A stretch of 64,000 nucleotides of DNA from Dreissena polymorpha (GCF_020536995.1 NC_068358.1:2330224-2394223); one strand, 5' to 3'. Positions 25,601 through 36,929 are shown, counted from the stretch's first letter. The notes: a model not told the origin generated them from the letters alone. Numbers and translations: made by a program.

Positions 25601-28600
25601 AAGCTCGATGTATCGTGCAATCGCATCCACCCACCGGCACTGCTCGAGTTCATGAAGGGGCTGCTAAAAAACAAGACACTGAAAGTGCTCATAGTGAGTG
25701 TTTATAACTGTATTTATAACATTAAAATAATATCTTTAGTCACTAGTCAATGTATTAAGAAAGAAATTGGAAGTGATTCCCGATAATTGTCAATATTTCA
25801 TCGATTAGTATTGCATAAAAATTCGTAGGTCTCGTTACCGCTTTCTCCATTTATAATTTAAAATATATTTTAGACTCTATATACAAATATAGAGAGTTTA
25901 ATAGAGAACTGTCATTATCGAGAAGTTCGGGGAAAGTAATTACTATGTCGAATAAAATATGTCCAAAATATATAAAGTTAATTAGACTATGTTAAACCCT
26001 GCTTTTTTCATAGTTAATAGCCACTTAATTATGATCCATATAAAATGCCTTTATATTTGTCAGTTGGACTGGAACCCCATCACGCCGTCGTTCGCTACTG
26101 TGCTGTTGGAAGGGATACAGAAGAACGCCAGCATGGCACTAGAGCAACTGAGCATGCAGGTACGGCATTCGGTCACTTGGATCCGTTCCCGTCAAACTGT
26201 AAATTCACGTGTTCTAGTCAAAGTTCTGAAAGTGTACATCCAACGGTTCCGTGGTTCATGTATTGCACTCTTACAGGTTACGTGTCTTATCGTAAAGATT
26301 GAAGCAGACGAACGGTTAAGGAAATGTCAAACTTGTATGGAAAGTTATATCTCAAAGTTTGTATAACGGTTTCTTCAGTTTTTCATCGTCACAAAATTCA
26401 TACTGTCTATTTCAGTAAAGATCACATGTAACATAACCCAAATTTATTTTATAAAACATTATTGCGTTTGTTACCAAACAATGTATACCTCGACAAAATC
26501 AACTTGATACTTCTTAACTATATTATACGTTTGAATGACCTACATATTCATATCCGGGTTGCCTCGTACATATTTTTTCACGAGATAAATGACACAACAT
26601 AAGTAAGTATATAGGCTGAGTATTCTTCCATAAACGTTTGTTAACAGTGGTAAATTTTATCAAGCTATGGACCGTATTTTTGTTTATTCCCAGTGTATTG
26701 TGGTGGACAAGGCTTTTCAGGGAGTGCTGGATGCAAGGCGCCAGGAACGCAATTTCCACGTGGTGTATGAAACGTCACTTCCGGTCTCATGCAGAAACAG
26801 AAATGACATGCTTAAAGAGGTTAGAAATGTAATCACGTGTAAACCTATATCAAGGAATTTCATTCAAACAACAATGACTCTTACGGCATATATGTCCGCA
26901 TGACCAAACTGCGAAGTATATTAATAATTTCCGTGTTGGTCACAGACCGACATGCGTGCTACGTAAAACATGGAGCATCTTTCTTACTTCTGGCAAGCCA
27001 TGTTCAATGTGCTTTACAGACGGACTGGACAGAATGTAAACACACCGTTAAGAACTTTATTTTTGCAAATGTCTCAAGTTATTTAATTACATTAGCAAAA
27101 CTATTAAGTGCATAAAAGACAGTTTTTTATTTTAGTTTGTGTCGATATCTTAAGATTTAAGTACAAATCCTTTAATACGCCTGGAATCGGTGCCAAAATT
27201 TCACGATGAATGCTGCATACCGTGTTCATGAATGCCACGAACACAAGCTTATTAAATAAGTGATTCAGATGTATTTTATATCGCCATAAGCAGCATAAAA
27301 ACTGTCTGTCACGAGTTGAAATTCTTAAGAAAAAATGTTTTAAAAAGTTATTTGAAAAAAAAAAGCACCTCTTACCGGTTTGTTTACATCCTTTAACGTT
27401 TAATTGTAAACCCCACACAGTCACGTTATCCTGCACCCTGATGTTGAACGCAGATCGAGATGGGCAGTACTGCGGCTACGTTTTACTTAAATATTGTGCA
27501 ACCCTCCGTGGTCAATTCGCTTCAGGCTCTTCAGGAAAATCAAGATGTTATTTCGTTGATTTTAATATGTTCCCAGGGACACATGCTACAAGAATCAATA
27601 TTCTCTGTGTGTTCTATGAGATTTACCGTGACAGGTTGTATAAAACAAGTTTAAATGAGCCGTGAATATGTTGATGCTGATGGGTTTTTTTTCATTGATT
27701 TACAAGCGAATTTTAATTCTTATTTCTGGCATATTCAATGTAAACATGTCTTAAAGGGGCCTTTTCACAGATTTTGGCATGTATGAAAGTTTGTCGATAA
27801 TTGCTCTATATTGATAAATGTAAACATAGGATCTAAAAAGCTCCAGTCAAAAAAAAAAATAAAGAAAGAAAAAAAGTAACACTCAACTGGGCTCGAATCA
27901 CTAACGACTGGAATAAAAGTATATCGCTTAGACCACTCGGCCATCCGTGCTCATACACTGAGTGCTGAATTGTATTCTTTATATAAGCAATTCGAGCAGT
28001 ACCCCAAAATATAACGACAACATAACTCTCCAAATTATTCAATCTTTTCGCATTGCAACGCTTTATAATTTTCAGGTTTTTAAATCGTCAAAAGATGCAT
28101 ATAGATGATATTTTAGAGCATGATAAATGTTCAGTATTACTGTTTCCTCACAAATATAAACTACAACGAAAATTTGCGAATCTGACACCATTTTTTGTTT
28201 ATTTTGTCAATTTATTAAAACGTGAAAAGGCCGCTTTAAAGCAAACCCATTTTTGTCGTAAATGCTACTGTAAGGAGAGAAACTATATAAGAATTATTTC
28301 TTCTTTTTCAATCCTTTTCTAAAAATGATTAAATTGTTCATCATGTTTGTACACTGTATTTGCCAAAAGAAAGAAATATGTTTAAACAAATCGAGTTTTA
28401 GCCCGAGCTGCCTACGGAATTCAAGTAAAAAAAAACGAAAGGCAGATCGCTTACCATGTGACATTACTAAAATACTCTTTGATGCATTTCTTATGGTCGG
28501 TTCGATTTAAAATTTGGTATGTGAGGTACACATAGGTGTTTAATGATGCAGTTGCAGTTTTATTTTCCATGATCTAAACATGTTTAGTGTTATTTAATGT

Positions 28601-29923
28601 AACATTTCACCTAATCATTGTGTATCCATCCGGAGTCAATCGGAAATTACCTGTAGTGCCTATTTCTAAATAGTTCCTTTCCTCTTCAGTGTTTAAGCTA
28701 TTTATCAATCGCATACATGCCTTTAGTGATATTTCTTGTATCCCATGGGTGTCTGTGTAAGTTTGGTGCATGGATTGTGTTAACAGATGAACGTTTCTTT
28801 ATCGAAGAACTGTGCTTTTGTCGAAATCCCATAGCCAGAATCATGTTTTTTAATGGCGCCTGCATTTTAGCAATGGAATTTTCTTAGAAGTTGCATGATT
28901 TTTTTTATAAATTTAATTCCGAAAGAAGACATATTCGTTTTTATATTAATAGAGGACCTTCACAATTTGAAATGATGAAAACACAAGAACATGACTTGAA
29001 AGTTAACAGTTTCATAATGGGACTCTGGCAATTCGATTAAGTGTGAATTTGCCTTGACCTTTTTTTTATTCATGAATGCCCGTATGTTTGCAGATTGAGA
29101 TGCACAGTAGGTGTCATAGTGGGCCATTTTCTGGTTCAATTAATACATGGCTGTTTGCAGATCGAGTTACGCAGTACGTACAACATCGAACCTCTGCGCC
29201 TGCTATACCTATTGAAGGAGCAGAATCGCGCGCAGGACTTTTTCCACAATCAACAAGGACCACAACGAGGGACTCTCTCCAGACGAGGTTGCTTTGCTTT
29301 TCAAGGTCAGTATTAAGCGTTTATTATTTAATTGTTATACGTTTTAGTAAATATTGAACACGTATATCGAATACTACATAAACTAGTTCAAATCTTTGAG
29401 TAACGGACACATTAGTATTTATTTGGTTTACATTGTATTGTTCTTATTCAGATTGCCCTTTGCGCCCAACACACCCAGTGGATAGGCTCAGCTTTTTATA
29501 CGACTTTCCTGCAAGACAAGTTTTTAGAACCTAAGATAAACTATGTCTTTATATTTACAGGATGAAATAATCTATTTAATGGCGTATGCTCTTGGTCAAA
29601 TATACTAATTATTTTTTTAATATAATAATGTATATTTGTAGTCGTATTTTCATGACCGTAATTATTAATAAAAAGCACCTGCTTTATTCGCAAAACTACA
29701 TGACATGGTTCAAAGCTTGTGAAATTACATAAGGCAAAATCATCGATTTGAATTCATTTCATGTGTCATCAATTTAAGGTTTCAGTAATATCTGGATTAT
29801 GACTAATTACAGTGTGTTAATATGATGTTATTTCAGGTGGAAGAGTCCCAAAACTAACTGTCTCCAATTACGTCCTTGACCACATCACCTGCCAGCAGTC
29901 GAAGGTCATCATTTAATCCATAA
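13639..29923 (+). CDS. LRRC74-like leucine-rich-repeat protein with EF-hand-like tail, ten or eleven exons, probably decaying
   Basis: Exons joined by GT/AG sites with matching phases: 13639-13915, 14512-14726, 15192 (or 15213)-15299, 15564-15707, 18882-18963, 19582-19667, 25499-25693, 26064-26159, 26694-26819, 29161-29305, and a possible last exon at 29837-29923. Exon 2 has YREACKRM and GRSRIILND, typical of the N-terminal side of LRRC74 proteins. Exons 3-8 give 28-residue ribonuclease-inhibitor-type LRRs (LDLSGNSLGAAG, LDISGTKLTDANG, ELDLSWSHLRQRGAVGFA, YLNIGWNGFAFEGSVAVSD, KLDVSCNRIHPPALLEFM). Exon 10 ends with an EF-hand-like segment (INKDHNEGLSPDE). Breaks: a TAG near 15210, avoidable if the acceptor is at 15211-15212; a TGA at 18951-18953; one extra T in the run 29239-29243, which makes exon 10 145 nt instead of 144. 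The last exon also has an in-frame TAA at 29855. LRR proteins of this type are cytoplasmic interaction scaffolds; the partner is unknown. Confidence 0.75.
16191..16832. mobile_element. TA-flanked MITE (Tc1/mariner type ends)
   Basis: The left end is accgtaattactctaagttt and the right end, inverted, is ccgttattactctaagtttt, each bordered by TA. The phrase tccgaaaacttagagt or its inverse is repeated several times near both ends. The interior has no transposase. The element lies in intron 4 of the LRR gene. The TA target and short ends fit a Tc1/mariner-type non-autonomous element. Confidence 0.7.
16840..18880. other. Rest of intron 4 of the LRR gene; no gene seen
   Basis: AT-rich intronic sequence. 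A small GC-rich palindromic patch (18075-18160, gcgccagctcg / ggcgctatcgcg) is the only notable structure. Confidence 0.4.
19770..20240. repeat. Intron segment with a diverged copy at 41.7-42.1 kb
   Basis: The order of words aacgacttctttcatt / caaaataaaacata / ctttttcat / tgtaaaat-atgtcattgttttgc / gtatcgtct is shared with 41690-42105, with moderate divergence. In this copy it lies just after LRR exon 6. It is either a dispersed repeat or a trace of duplication of LRR-gene introns. Confidence 0.6.
20480..23240 (-). mobile_element. CR1-type LINE remnant (endonuclease trace, reverse transcriptase)
   Basis: Minus-strand pieces line up in family order. There is an endonuclease trace (ILGNFKYTYINxDH, near 23190-23235) and a linker (WAKFMKIKERTHFQLY, 22620-22720). 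Reverse transcriptase follows: KTSGPDLLHPVLRE at 22348-22290, FDTVPHARLIKKLVSYGMDG around 21900, and LFANHTKLFS near 21680 in the place of the usual FADDTKLF. The C-terminal block has HLEYGNLTWHRRFIKYIERV and LPYPKRFKVLKIPTFAYRR (20750-20950). The coding sequence is interrupted by about 400 bp of unrelated DNA (about 21078-21480). Many stops and shifts, and loss of the catalytic FADD aspartates, show it is dead. It sits in intron 6 of the LRR gene. Confidence 0.75.
23241..25498. other. Rest of intron 6 of the LRR gene; no gene seen
   Basis: No exon or transposon domain was recognised. A GC-richer patch at 23940-24020 (cccgggccatgtctgttccc region) may be the 5' part of a LINE or another repeat. 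I could not assign it. Confidence 0.35.
27451..27575 (+). pseudogene. Exon-like relic similar to the start of LRR exon 10
   Basis: After a possible acceptor (gttgaacgcag) the sequence atcgagatgggcagtact resembles the start of exon 10 at 29161 (atcgagttacgcagtacg). It stays open in the same phase as GSTAATFYLNIVQPSVVNSL. No good donor was found. A third short look-alike (cagattgagatgcacagtag) lies at about 29090. It may be a decayed duplicated exon. Support is weak. Confidence 0.3.
27751..28240 (-). mobile_element. tRNA-bearing terminal-inverted-repeat element, copy 2
   Basis: Starts ttaaaggggccttttcacag and ends cgtgaaaaggccgctttaaa. The tRNA-like block lies on the minus strand at about 27880-27955 (gggctcgaatcac is the inverse of box B; gaccactcggccatccgtgc is the inverse of the 5' end). 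It lies in intron 9 of the LRR gene. Confidence 0.8.
29306..29836. repeat. Intron segment duplicated at 62.8-63.07 kb
   Basis: From about 29640, words such as tgtagtcgtattttcatga, ttattaat, gattgaattcattt...atgtgtcatc, taaggtttcag and cagtgtgtt recur in the same order at about 62870-63065, directly before the matching last-exon copy. Together they mark a duplicated segment. Confidence 0.65.
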
Positions 29924-30329
29924 ATTTCACCGTCCTGTCTGGGCCAATAGCTTTTCCGACAATATGGCATACATTAACTTGCCGAATGATTTACTCTGTG
30001 TGTGTCAACATGTTCTCGACTCTTATCTGTCTTTGTTAATTGGTGCTACGTTTTTTTTAATACGTCAATAATGTTTGATAAAATCAGCGAATTTGAGTGG
30101 TAGGACTCAGTTCTTAATTTCAAAGTATGCCATTCATTCAATAGAACTCAATAGAACTCAATAGAATTAGAAATAGAAGACAGCAATAATCGGATGTTAT
30201 GCCATTGCACTTGACCAAATACTTCTCTATAAATATATATCGAAAGATATGACTTGAAGGAAGTTGTACTTGAAACTTGAAAGACAATTATAGGTTAACA
30301 TTTTCAAAATATTTAAGTATATATATATA

Positions 30330-30366
<37 letters not shown>

Positions 30367-30865
30367 GCTATGATTTCATGAAATATACTATTGCTCAGGT
30401 ATTCTAACAAATCTTTTAAACATGATTCAAAATGATAAACATCGATAAAAGATCTTAACTACGTTTTTTGCTTAAGCTTTAAAAGTTAACAATAAAACCA
30501 AATATTGATGCATAACCATGACAATTTTTATTGTAATCTTTTGAATCTCTTTTATTGTAATATTTTGAATCGCTCATATCTTTTTCAACACATGTGTTAT
30601 GTAATTTCATTTGGTACTTCACACGTCATTTTTTATTACATTAAAGGGGATAACGAAACGATACCACTAAGCAAATTAAGAACAACATTTCTAGCATACA
30701 TCAAAATACACATAACTTGTTACAAAATGTACGTATTTGCTAAACAAAACGCACAACGCATATCGTCTCGAACTATCTGATTTTCTTATACACCAATCCT
30801 ACGAAAAAACGTCAGTATCAAATAAATTATCTCCTTCGTATCTACATAGTCTTCTGTGAGTAGTA
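29924..30865. other. Intergenic; AT microsatellite
   Basis: Between the convergent LRR gene tail and the first cGAS-like copy. It holds a (TA)n tract at about 30318-30364 and short direct repeats (aatagaactc, 30138-30170). No gene seen. Confidence 0.5.
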
Positions 30866-32976
30866 TTAAGGTGTGTCGCCTTTTTTGCCGTACACTTGCT
30901 GTCCCAGTAAACGGAACAAGTGCCACAACGCGGCATTATTGATTGGGATATTAAACACAGATAAGGCATATGTTGTCCATGCAGCCGTTATATTATTCTC
31001 TAATTCACGAATGTGTCCAAGTATGTTAAGCGTAGTCTCTATATGACTGTCAAAATTGCCTTTACCATCTAATTTATCCGTCAAATACTTCTCCAAGTTA
31101 CGGAATGGCACCTGTTTTGTATGTGTATTTCTTGATGATAGGTATTGAAGGTAATATAAAAACGGCCGGGTGTTTATCACTGCGGTGTCTTTCCACCGTT
31201 CATTTAACATTTTCCCATATTCTGACTTTTTGTCCCTCCTGTACATTTTATACACCACATGGTTTGGTAAGAGGTGTGACTTTCTCTTAAAAATGATACA
31301 AGTGTAAACATCTTTCGCAAACAAGCCATCACCATATACGATGGTGAATTCGAATTTGTTAATTTAAGACAATTTCCGAACTTCTCAAAATCTACAAGGA
31401 ATGGGGAGACTTCGGCCATACCTGGCGTGATGTATACCTCTTTCAACAGTGACCCGGCTTTTTCGCTTAGCTGTGTGCACACGAGCATTGAAGCATATTT
31501 TAGATAGCAAGAAATTTGTCTGGGACTTAATGAGACTCTGAACATTTCATTAATGGCATCTTATATCACATTATGTTTTTTTTATACTTCAAGACGCCTC
31601 TACCGATGCTTTTTCGTTTAAAATATCGTTTAGATGATATTTCCGTTCGTACCGATATTTATGGTCATTTACAAAAACAAAGCATGCTTCTTCTATTAAA
31701 GAAGTCATCTATATCGTCTTTATCATTTCTGATATATATTTCAGTGCTCCAATGGCGAAAGTGTTCAAAGATCAATTGACAAATAATCAGAGAAACTGTA
31801 TCTTCCCTGCTTGATAGTTGTGAGTTTATTCCACATGACAACCTTTGTCCCAGTTTCATTTGTATAAAGCCAATGATTACGAGTTTTGAACTAATAAGTG
31901 ATGAAATATGTTTTTCTAGCATGTCCGTTTTAAAGTCTTCAAGTTTGTTTTCAAATAAGTTCACCGACGCAATTGTGTAATGAGGGCAAAATCGACGTTT
32001 CATGAAACGTCGCAGCGTGTTCAGACAGTACATGACACACTGAACAAGATTATCAGTGTTCCATATGTTTTCAGGAAACTGTTCAGTTGTGAAGAGCAAA
32101 GACGTTTTCATATGAAAGGTGCTCAATCGGTTGGCTACTATTGGTCCTAGAAACTCCTTTCGAATCATTTTTGTGATAATGTATGCCCTCATCTGTACTT
32201 TGTTAAGGTCAAACATTAGCAAACGTTCTTTAATGTTAGTTGCCATTCGCCACTGAAGAAGTGGGTACTCAAAAGAAAAGTTTATCTTCAAACTCGAATT
32301 GCGACGATCATACGTAGAACCAATATTTCCCGGATGAACAAAAAACATTCCACACTGTTTTGCATTGATAATTGTATTTTGTTTTGGCCAATGCCCTTGC
32401 TTTGGTCTGGTAAACAATACTTGACAGTCCTCTGGCAGAGATGGACAATAAAGGGCGAATGTTACATGTCTTTGATTAACGTCATCAGGACACTTTAAAG
32501 CTCGGCCGTGTTGTTCAACATGTATTTTCAATAATTTGAACCACCTTGCAAGAAAATTGAGGTGTATTTAAAAGCAACCTTCTTCCTTGTTTATCACAAA
32601 CAAAGTATCCAGTAATATCACTGCCATCCCTTCGAGTGATTTTAAGTTCAGTCTCTGTACCCATTTGATCCTTTACAAATAGAGCGGCCCATTAGCCACC
32701 TTCGGTTATTTCTGTGCTTTGACCGTATAAAATAACCTTCATATATCGTGCAACGAATATCGTATCGTGGTCCGAATTCATACCAATCGTAGTAGAGCCT
32801 TCAACTTGACTCCCAACTAAATGATAAGAACACAACGGCATATCCTTGTCAAAAACAGGTCTATCATATTGTAGATAAACATACCGTCTCAAGTTAACCA
32901 TTTCTTCAGTAACACCTATGTCTTCCATTACCTCACATATCTTTAATGAGAACTTTTCAATGATCTGCCTCTCCAT
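30866..32976 (-). pseudogene. Mab-21 / cGAS-like nucleotidyltransferase, copy A, broken
   Basis: Begins ATG at 32976 (MERQIIEKFSLKICEVMED). The nucleotidyltransferase core VGSQVEGSTTIGMNSDHD keeps the Gly-Ser loop and both Asp residues of the D-x-D pair. The central part at 31665-32531 matches the Mab-21 helical domain (LLQWRM, FDLNKVQMRAYIITKMI, NRLSTFHMKTSLLFT, NIWNTDNLVQCVMYCLNTL, RRFCPHYTIASVNLFENKL). The C-terminal tail at 30866-31545 (LSPRQISCYLKYASMLVC, RPFLYYLQYLSS, NNAALWHLFRLLGQQVYG) is the long helical region usual in bivalve members. The total is about 700 codons, apparently one exon. Breaks: TAA near 32693, frameshifts near 32530, 31670 and 31330, and stops around 31560-31600. 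Intact relatives make cyclic dinucleotides on sensing nucleic acid and signal through STING; this copy cannot make a full protein as read. Confidence 0.8.
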
Positions 32977-34012
32977 TATAATATGTATGTTATATATCTA
33001 TAAAGCTAAAATCGTGCACAAAGCCTACACTGTAGCTTAAAAGTAACGTTATATACTAATCCTTTAGTTTTTCACACATTTTATAATTGCATATATTTTT
33101 AAAAATCGCAGCGTAGTTTCGAAAGCCAGTCAAAACCCAGCTTATTATCTTATCAAGTATAATCGTTGATTTGTTACACACTTAAGCGAATATTGTGATA
33201 AGCGGCTTGCACTATTTATCGTGTTAGATAGATAATATGGCCTCGTGTTAGATAGATAATATGGCCTCTCACATTGTAAAATCCTATATATATTTTTTAG
33301 CAATATTGCATCGAAATCCTAATGCTTATTTAGACACATGCGAAAAAAAGATGTGGACCTCTCATACATGGCCAATACTTTCAAATAAAACAATTACAAT
33401 AAATGTGGTATTTCTCAAGTTGTAAATATCATATTGTTTTGGCTTTTGCTCATATTCGATTTCAATTAACAATCTATAATAGAATTACACTTTTTTCAAT
33501 CGGTGCAACAAAAAATCCGCCCAAGGTTATTTGTTAGCATTATATGTGTAAAGTAATTGAATAAGAACAGAATGTTTATTTACTACTTAAGCATATACAG
33601 CTCATCGTGACAACAATATGAACAGAAAAAAACAAATGCGCCGACAATACATGTTATTGTATACAGTACATCAGTTATATACTAGCATGGCTTAATGTGA
33701 GAATGACAAAACAATATGAGATGGCTCTTAATTTGCAAAGAGTATTAAAATGTAATACTTGAACAATTCACATCTAAATAATTGAATATATATACTTTTA
33801 AAAAGATCCTTTCTCATCGAAAAATAATATAACATATTTATATATTGTTAGCCCTAAGTTCAAAAACTTTGATGCAAAAATTAGCTAGACGAATTAATAC
33901 CGTTTTATTAGTTTCATTCAATAATTGCACAAATTTTAACATACTTGGTCTTCTGTTGTATAAGTTAGTTAAATAAGTATTTCTCAAATGGTCATAAAAA
34001 TGACATATCTAC
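32977..34012. other. No gene seen
   Basis: 5' flank of copy A. It contains a 27-bp direct duplication (gtgttagatagataatatgg at 33222 and 33245). No ORF with a recognised domain. Confidence 0.45.
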
Positions 34013-34536
34013 GGTGGCATAGAGGTGACATTCACTCCTTTTTTTTTTTTTAAATTGCACTCCTCTTTTTTCTATCTCGTGGCCACGTGTTAGCTAATTC
34101 GGGATCTCGAGATCTCGAAATAGAAAAAAGCACTGAGAGAATTTTCGTTATCTCGAAATCCCGAGTTAGTCAGCCAATCAAGTAGTAGTAGTAGTAATAG
34201 TAGTACTAATAGAAGTATGTTATGTTATATCAGAGCCTTGCCTGCTTTGACCAGCTATATATATGCGCACAGAATATTTACACATGTTACGCAAAATTTG
34301 ATTGGCTGACTAACTCGGGATCTCGTGATAACGAAAATTCTCTCCACTTTTATAGAAAAAGAGGAGTGTTTTTTTCTATTTCGAGATCTCGAGATCCCGA
34401 CTTAGCTAACTCGTGGCCACGAGATAGAAAAAAGAGGAGTTCTTTTTCGTATTTCGAGATCTCGAGATCCCGACTTAGCTAACTCGTGGCCACGAGATAG
34501 AAAAAAGAGGAGTGAATGTCTTCTCTATGCCACCGT
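34013..34536. mobile_element. TA-flanked MITE rich in tctcgagatctcg palindromes
   Basis: Ends are cggtggcatagag and its inverse, each bordered by TA. The arms run into long inverted homology (cactcctcttttttctatct, ctcgtggccacg, gattggctgactaactcggg). The right arm contains a further direct duplication of about 80 bp (about 34348-34425 and 34426-34510). Internal palindromes ctcgagatctcg and gtggccac recur. No coding capacity. Confidence 0.75.
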
Positions 34537-34589
34537 ACATATCAGTACAAAATGGTATTCATCTTCAATTTCGTTCAATCAACAGTGTT

Positions 34590-34920
34590 TACATATTCGT
34601 TACTTTCTGGTAATATGTTGATGTCTACAAGTTTCATTAAAAAGGCTATCGCATGATAACCGCATTTTTGCAATGATATTTCTGAATTTAGAATTCTCCA
34701 AGATATCTAAGGAAACTGATCGATCAAAAATAGGTTTTAATTCTTTGTAAACGTACAATAAGGAACTTTCATTAACGTCCGTTCTCCAATTTGAAATAAA
34801 AATATCTTTCAAACGGTTTCGAAAAATTGGAATAAAGGTATTAATATGAACAGATTCTGGATATAACCAAACTATGTTTAAACCAGATTCTTGTAAAAGG
34901 TTACGAACTTTGCATGCCAA
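34590..34920 (-). mobile_element. LINE 3'-end fragment
   Basis: The 106-residue frame includes WRTDVNESSLLYVYKELK, KFRNIIAKMRLSCDSL and RHQHITRK, followed after a stop by RICKHC. This resembles the region after the reverse transcriptase in animal LINEs, leading into the C-terminal zinc knuckle. Only this end survives. The clade is not certain. Confidence 0.55.
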
Positions 34921-35059
34921 AGGTTTAGAACGTGTAATGCTTCTTGCTTCTTCATATTGTAAAGTGAGAGCTATAACAACAATCTCCTATGAAACAGCCT
35001 TTCCAAAATGTGGGTATTATTTATGTAACATGGTATTATGGTAATGTACAAATTTTGTT

Positions 35060-35700
35060 CACATTATTCCCTAGGGTAAAAACTGGCCTCGCCCCAGGGG
35101 TTAACAGTTTTAGATAGAACTCTATATATAAACCTGTAAAACAAATTCTTGTCGGTAGCCGCTTATCCAAATGCTTTAAGATCTATATATAGAATCAACT
35201 AGACGTCCTCTTGTTTGTCCAAACGTTACATCTAAGATCAAAACCTTGCATCGTTTCTAAAAACACAAACTCCATGACTAAGTATGTAGTATAACTCGAG
35301 GTCTTCTTTTTTTATCAAATCATGCCTCTGGGGTCAAAAGTAGCCTCGCCCCGGGGATCAACATTTGTATATTGATTAATTTAGCGAAAGCCTTAAAAAA
35401 ATCTTGATTTAAACCGCAAAACAAAGCAAACGGTTTTCATGTTTGTTTGGTGTTTATCGTCATCAAAAGGTCCTTTACCAAGTTCGTTCAAATAATGCCA
35501 CTGATGTCAAATGGCGACTCAGCCCGGTTGCCATCAGTTTTACATTTATTTATATTGGGATAAACCTTAAAAAGATCTTTTTTGTATATGAAATCGCAAA
35601 GGATATTGCTTTTATATTTAGTAAAAAGTAGTATCATCAAAAGGTACCCTACACAGTTTGCTCAAATAACGACCCTGTGGTCTAAGCTGGCTTTTTAAAT
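35060..35700. repeat. Degenerate direct repeat (gcctcgcccc...ggggttaac type)
   Basis: Related phrases occur at about 35085 (ctggcctcgccccagggg), 35340 (tagcctcgccccggggatc), 35510 (gcgactcagcccggttgcc) and 35675, and once more near 39835. Spacing is roughly 165-255 bp, with conserved caaag/aacaaattc flanks. It looks like an old tandem or dispersed repeat. Confidence 0.5.
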
Positions 35701-36021
35701 TTGACATACAGCCAATCACTTTTTAAATCTAATATTTGCGACACATATGATCATAGCTTTGATATTTGCTATCAAATAGTGTTCCTCTACAAAGATTACA
35801 AAGATTTGACCTGACTAGATAGTATTTGGACGAACGTGATCCACATTCAAACTATGCCTAGATACTAAATACCAGATATTTAATGATATTCTAGAAAGGA
35901 ATTAAAGCTTGAAAGACAATTTAAGGATGAAGTCATATTTAAAAAATGTGTAGTTGCAGTCGCATGGTTTAAACTTGAGAACCAAAACATGATGCATCTA
36001 AACATAGTTCGTATTATAAGT

Positions 36022-36527
36022 TTTAAAAGCGCCTTTTCACAGATTTTTGAATGAAGTTTTTCATGAAATGCTTTATGTTGATTAATATAAACATTGGATC
36101 TAAAAAGCTTCAGTAAATAAACACGAATATACGTAAAAATCGAGAAAAAAAGTAACCGTCAACTGGACTCGAACCACGGACCCCTTGAGTCCTGGAGTAA
36201 AAAGTGTACCGCTTAGAACACTCGACCATCCGTGCTCACACAATGAGGGATGTATTTTATAATTTATATAAGCAATCCTCGTAGTATCACAAAAGGTAAC
36301 GACAACAACAGAACTCTTCAAATTATTCAATCGTTTCGCGTCCAACGCTTAATAATTTTCGGGTTTTTTAAATCGTCGAGAGATGCATATAATGGATGTT
36401 TTAGAGCATGGTAAATGTACAGTTTTACTATTTCCTCACAAATATCATAACTAAAACGAAAATTTGCGAATCTAAAACATTTTTTTAATTTTGTCAATTT
36501 ACCAAAGCGTGCAAAGGCCCCTTTAAA
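36022..36527 (-). mobile_element. tRNA-bearing terminal-inverted-repeat element, copy 3
   Basis: Ends are tttaaaagcgccttttcaca and gcaaaggcccctttaaa. The tRNA-like block lies on the minus strand at about 36157-36240 (ggactcgaaccacgg is the inverse of box B). It is about 500 bp, like the other two copies. Confidence 0.8.
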
Positions 36528-36929
36528 TGTTGACAGATACATGGAGAATATTCAATATACTGACGAGAGACGGCAAGTAGACTTTGATTCATGTGCGATG
36601 GCTTGAAGGCAAATAAACATGTTTAAACATCATAGAAGGTAGAATTGTTCTTTCTAAATGTTATGGTTTATTAAAAGATATTTTAAGTGCCCAAACAATT
36701 CGATAAATGTTCGTACAAATGAGTGTAAGTTATAAAACAATAATTAAAATATCATAACCATATTTTAAGCTGAAGAACCTTTTTAGGTATTAAAAGTACC
36801 TCTTTATATAGATTAATTTACATTTTTCGGCATGTTCGAATGGTGTTCAAGCTTCAAGCTAGTGCTCAAAGGGACATGGTGCTGCGCTCTTCTGTTTAGG
36901 TCCAGCAGGATCAGTGATATCACGGTGTT

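Noticed and set aside
26045-26302. 85-residue ORF beginning with a methionine near LRR exon 8
   Set aside because: Wrong frame for the LRR protein and runs through the exon 8 donor; the 26064-26159 exon explains the region.
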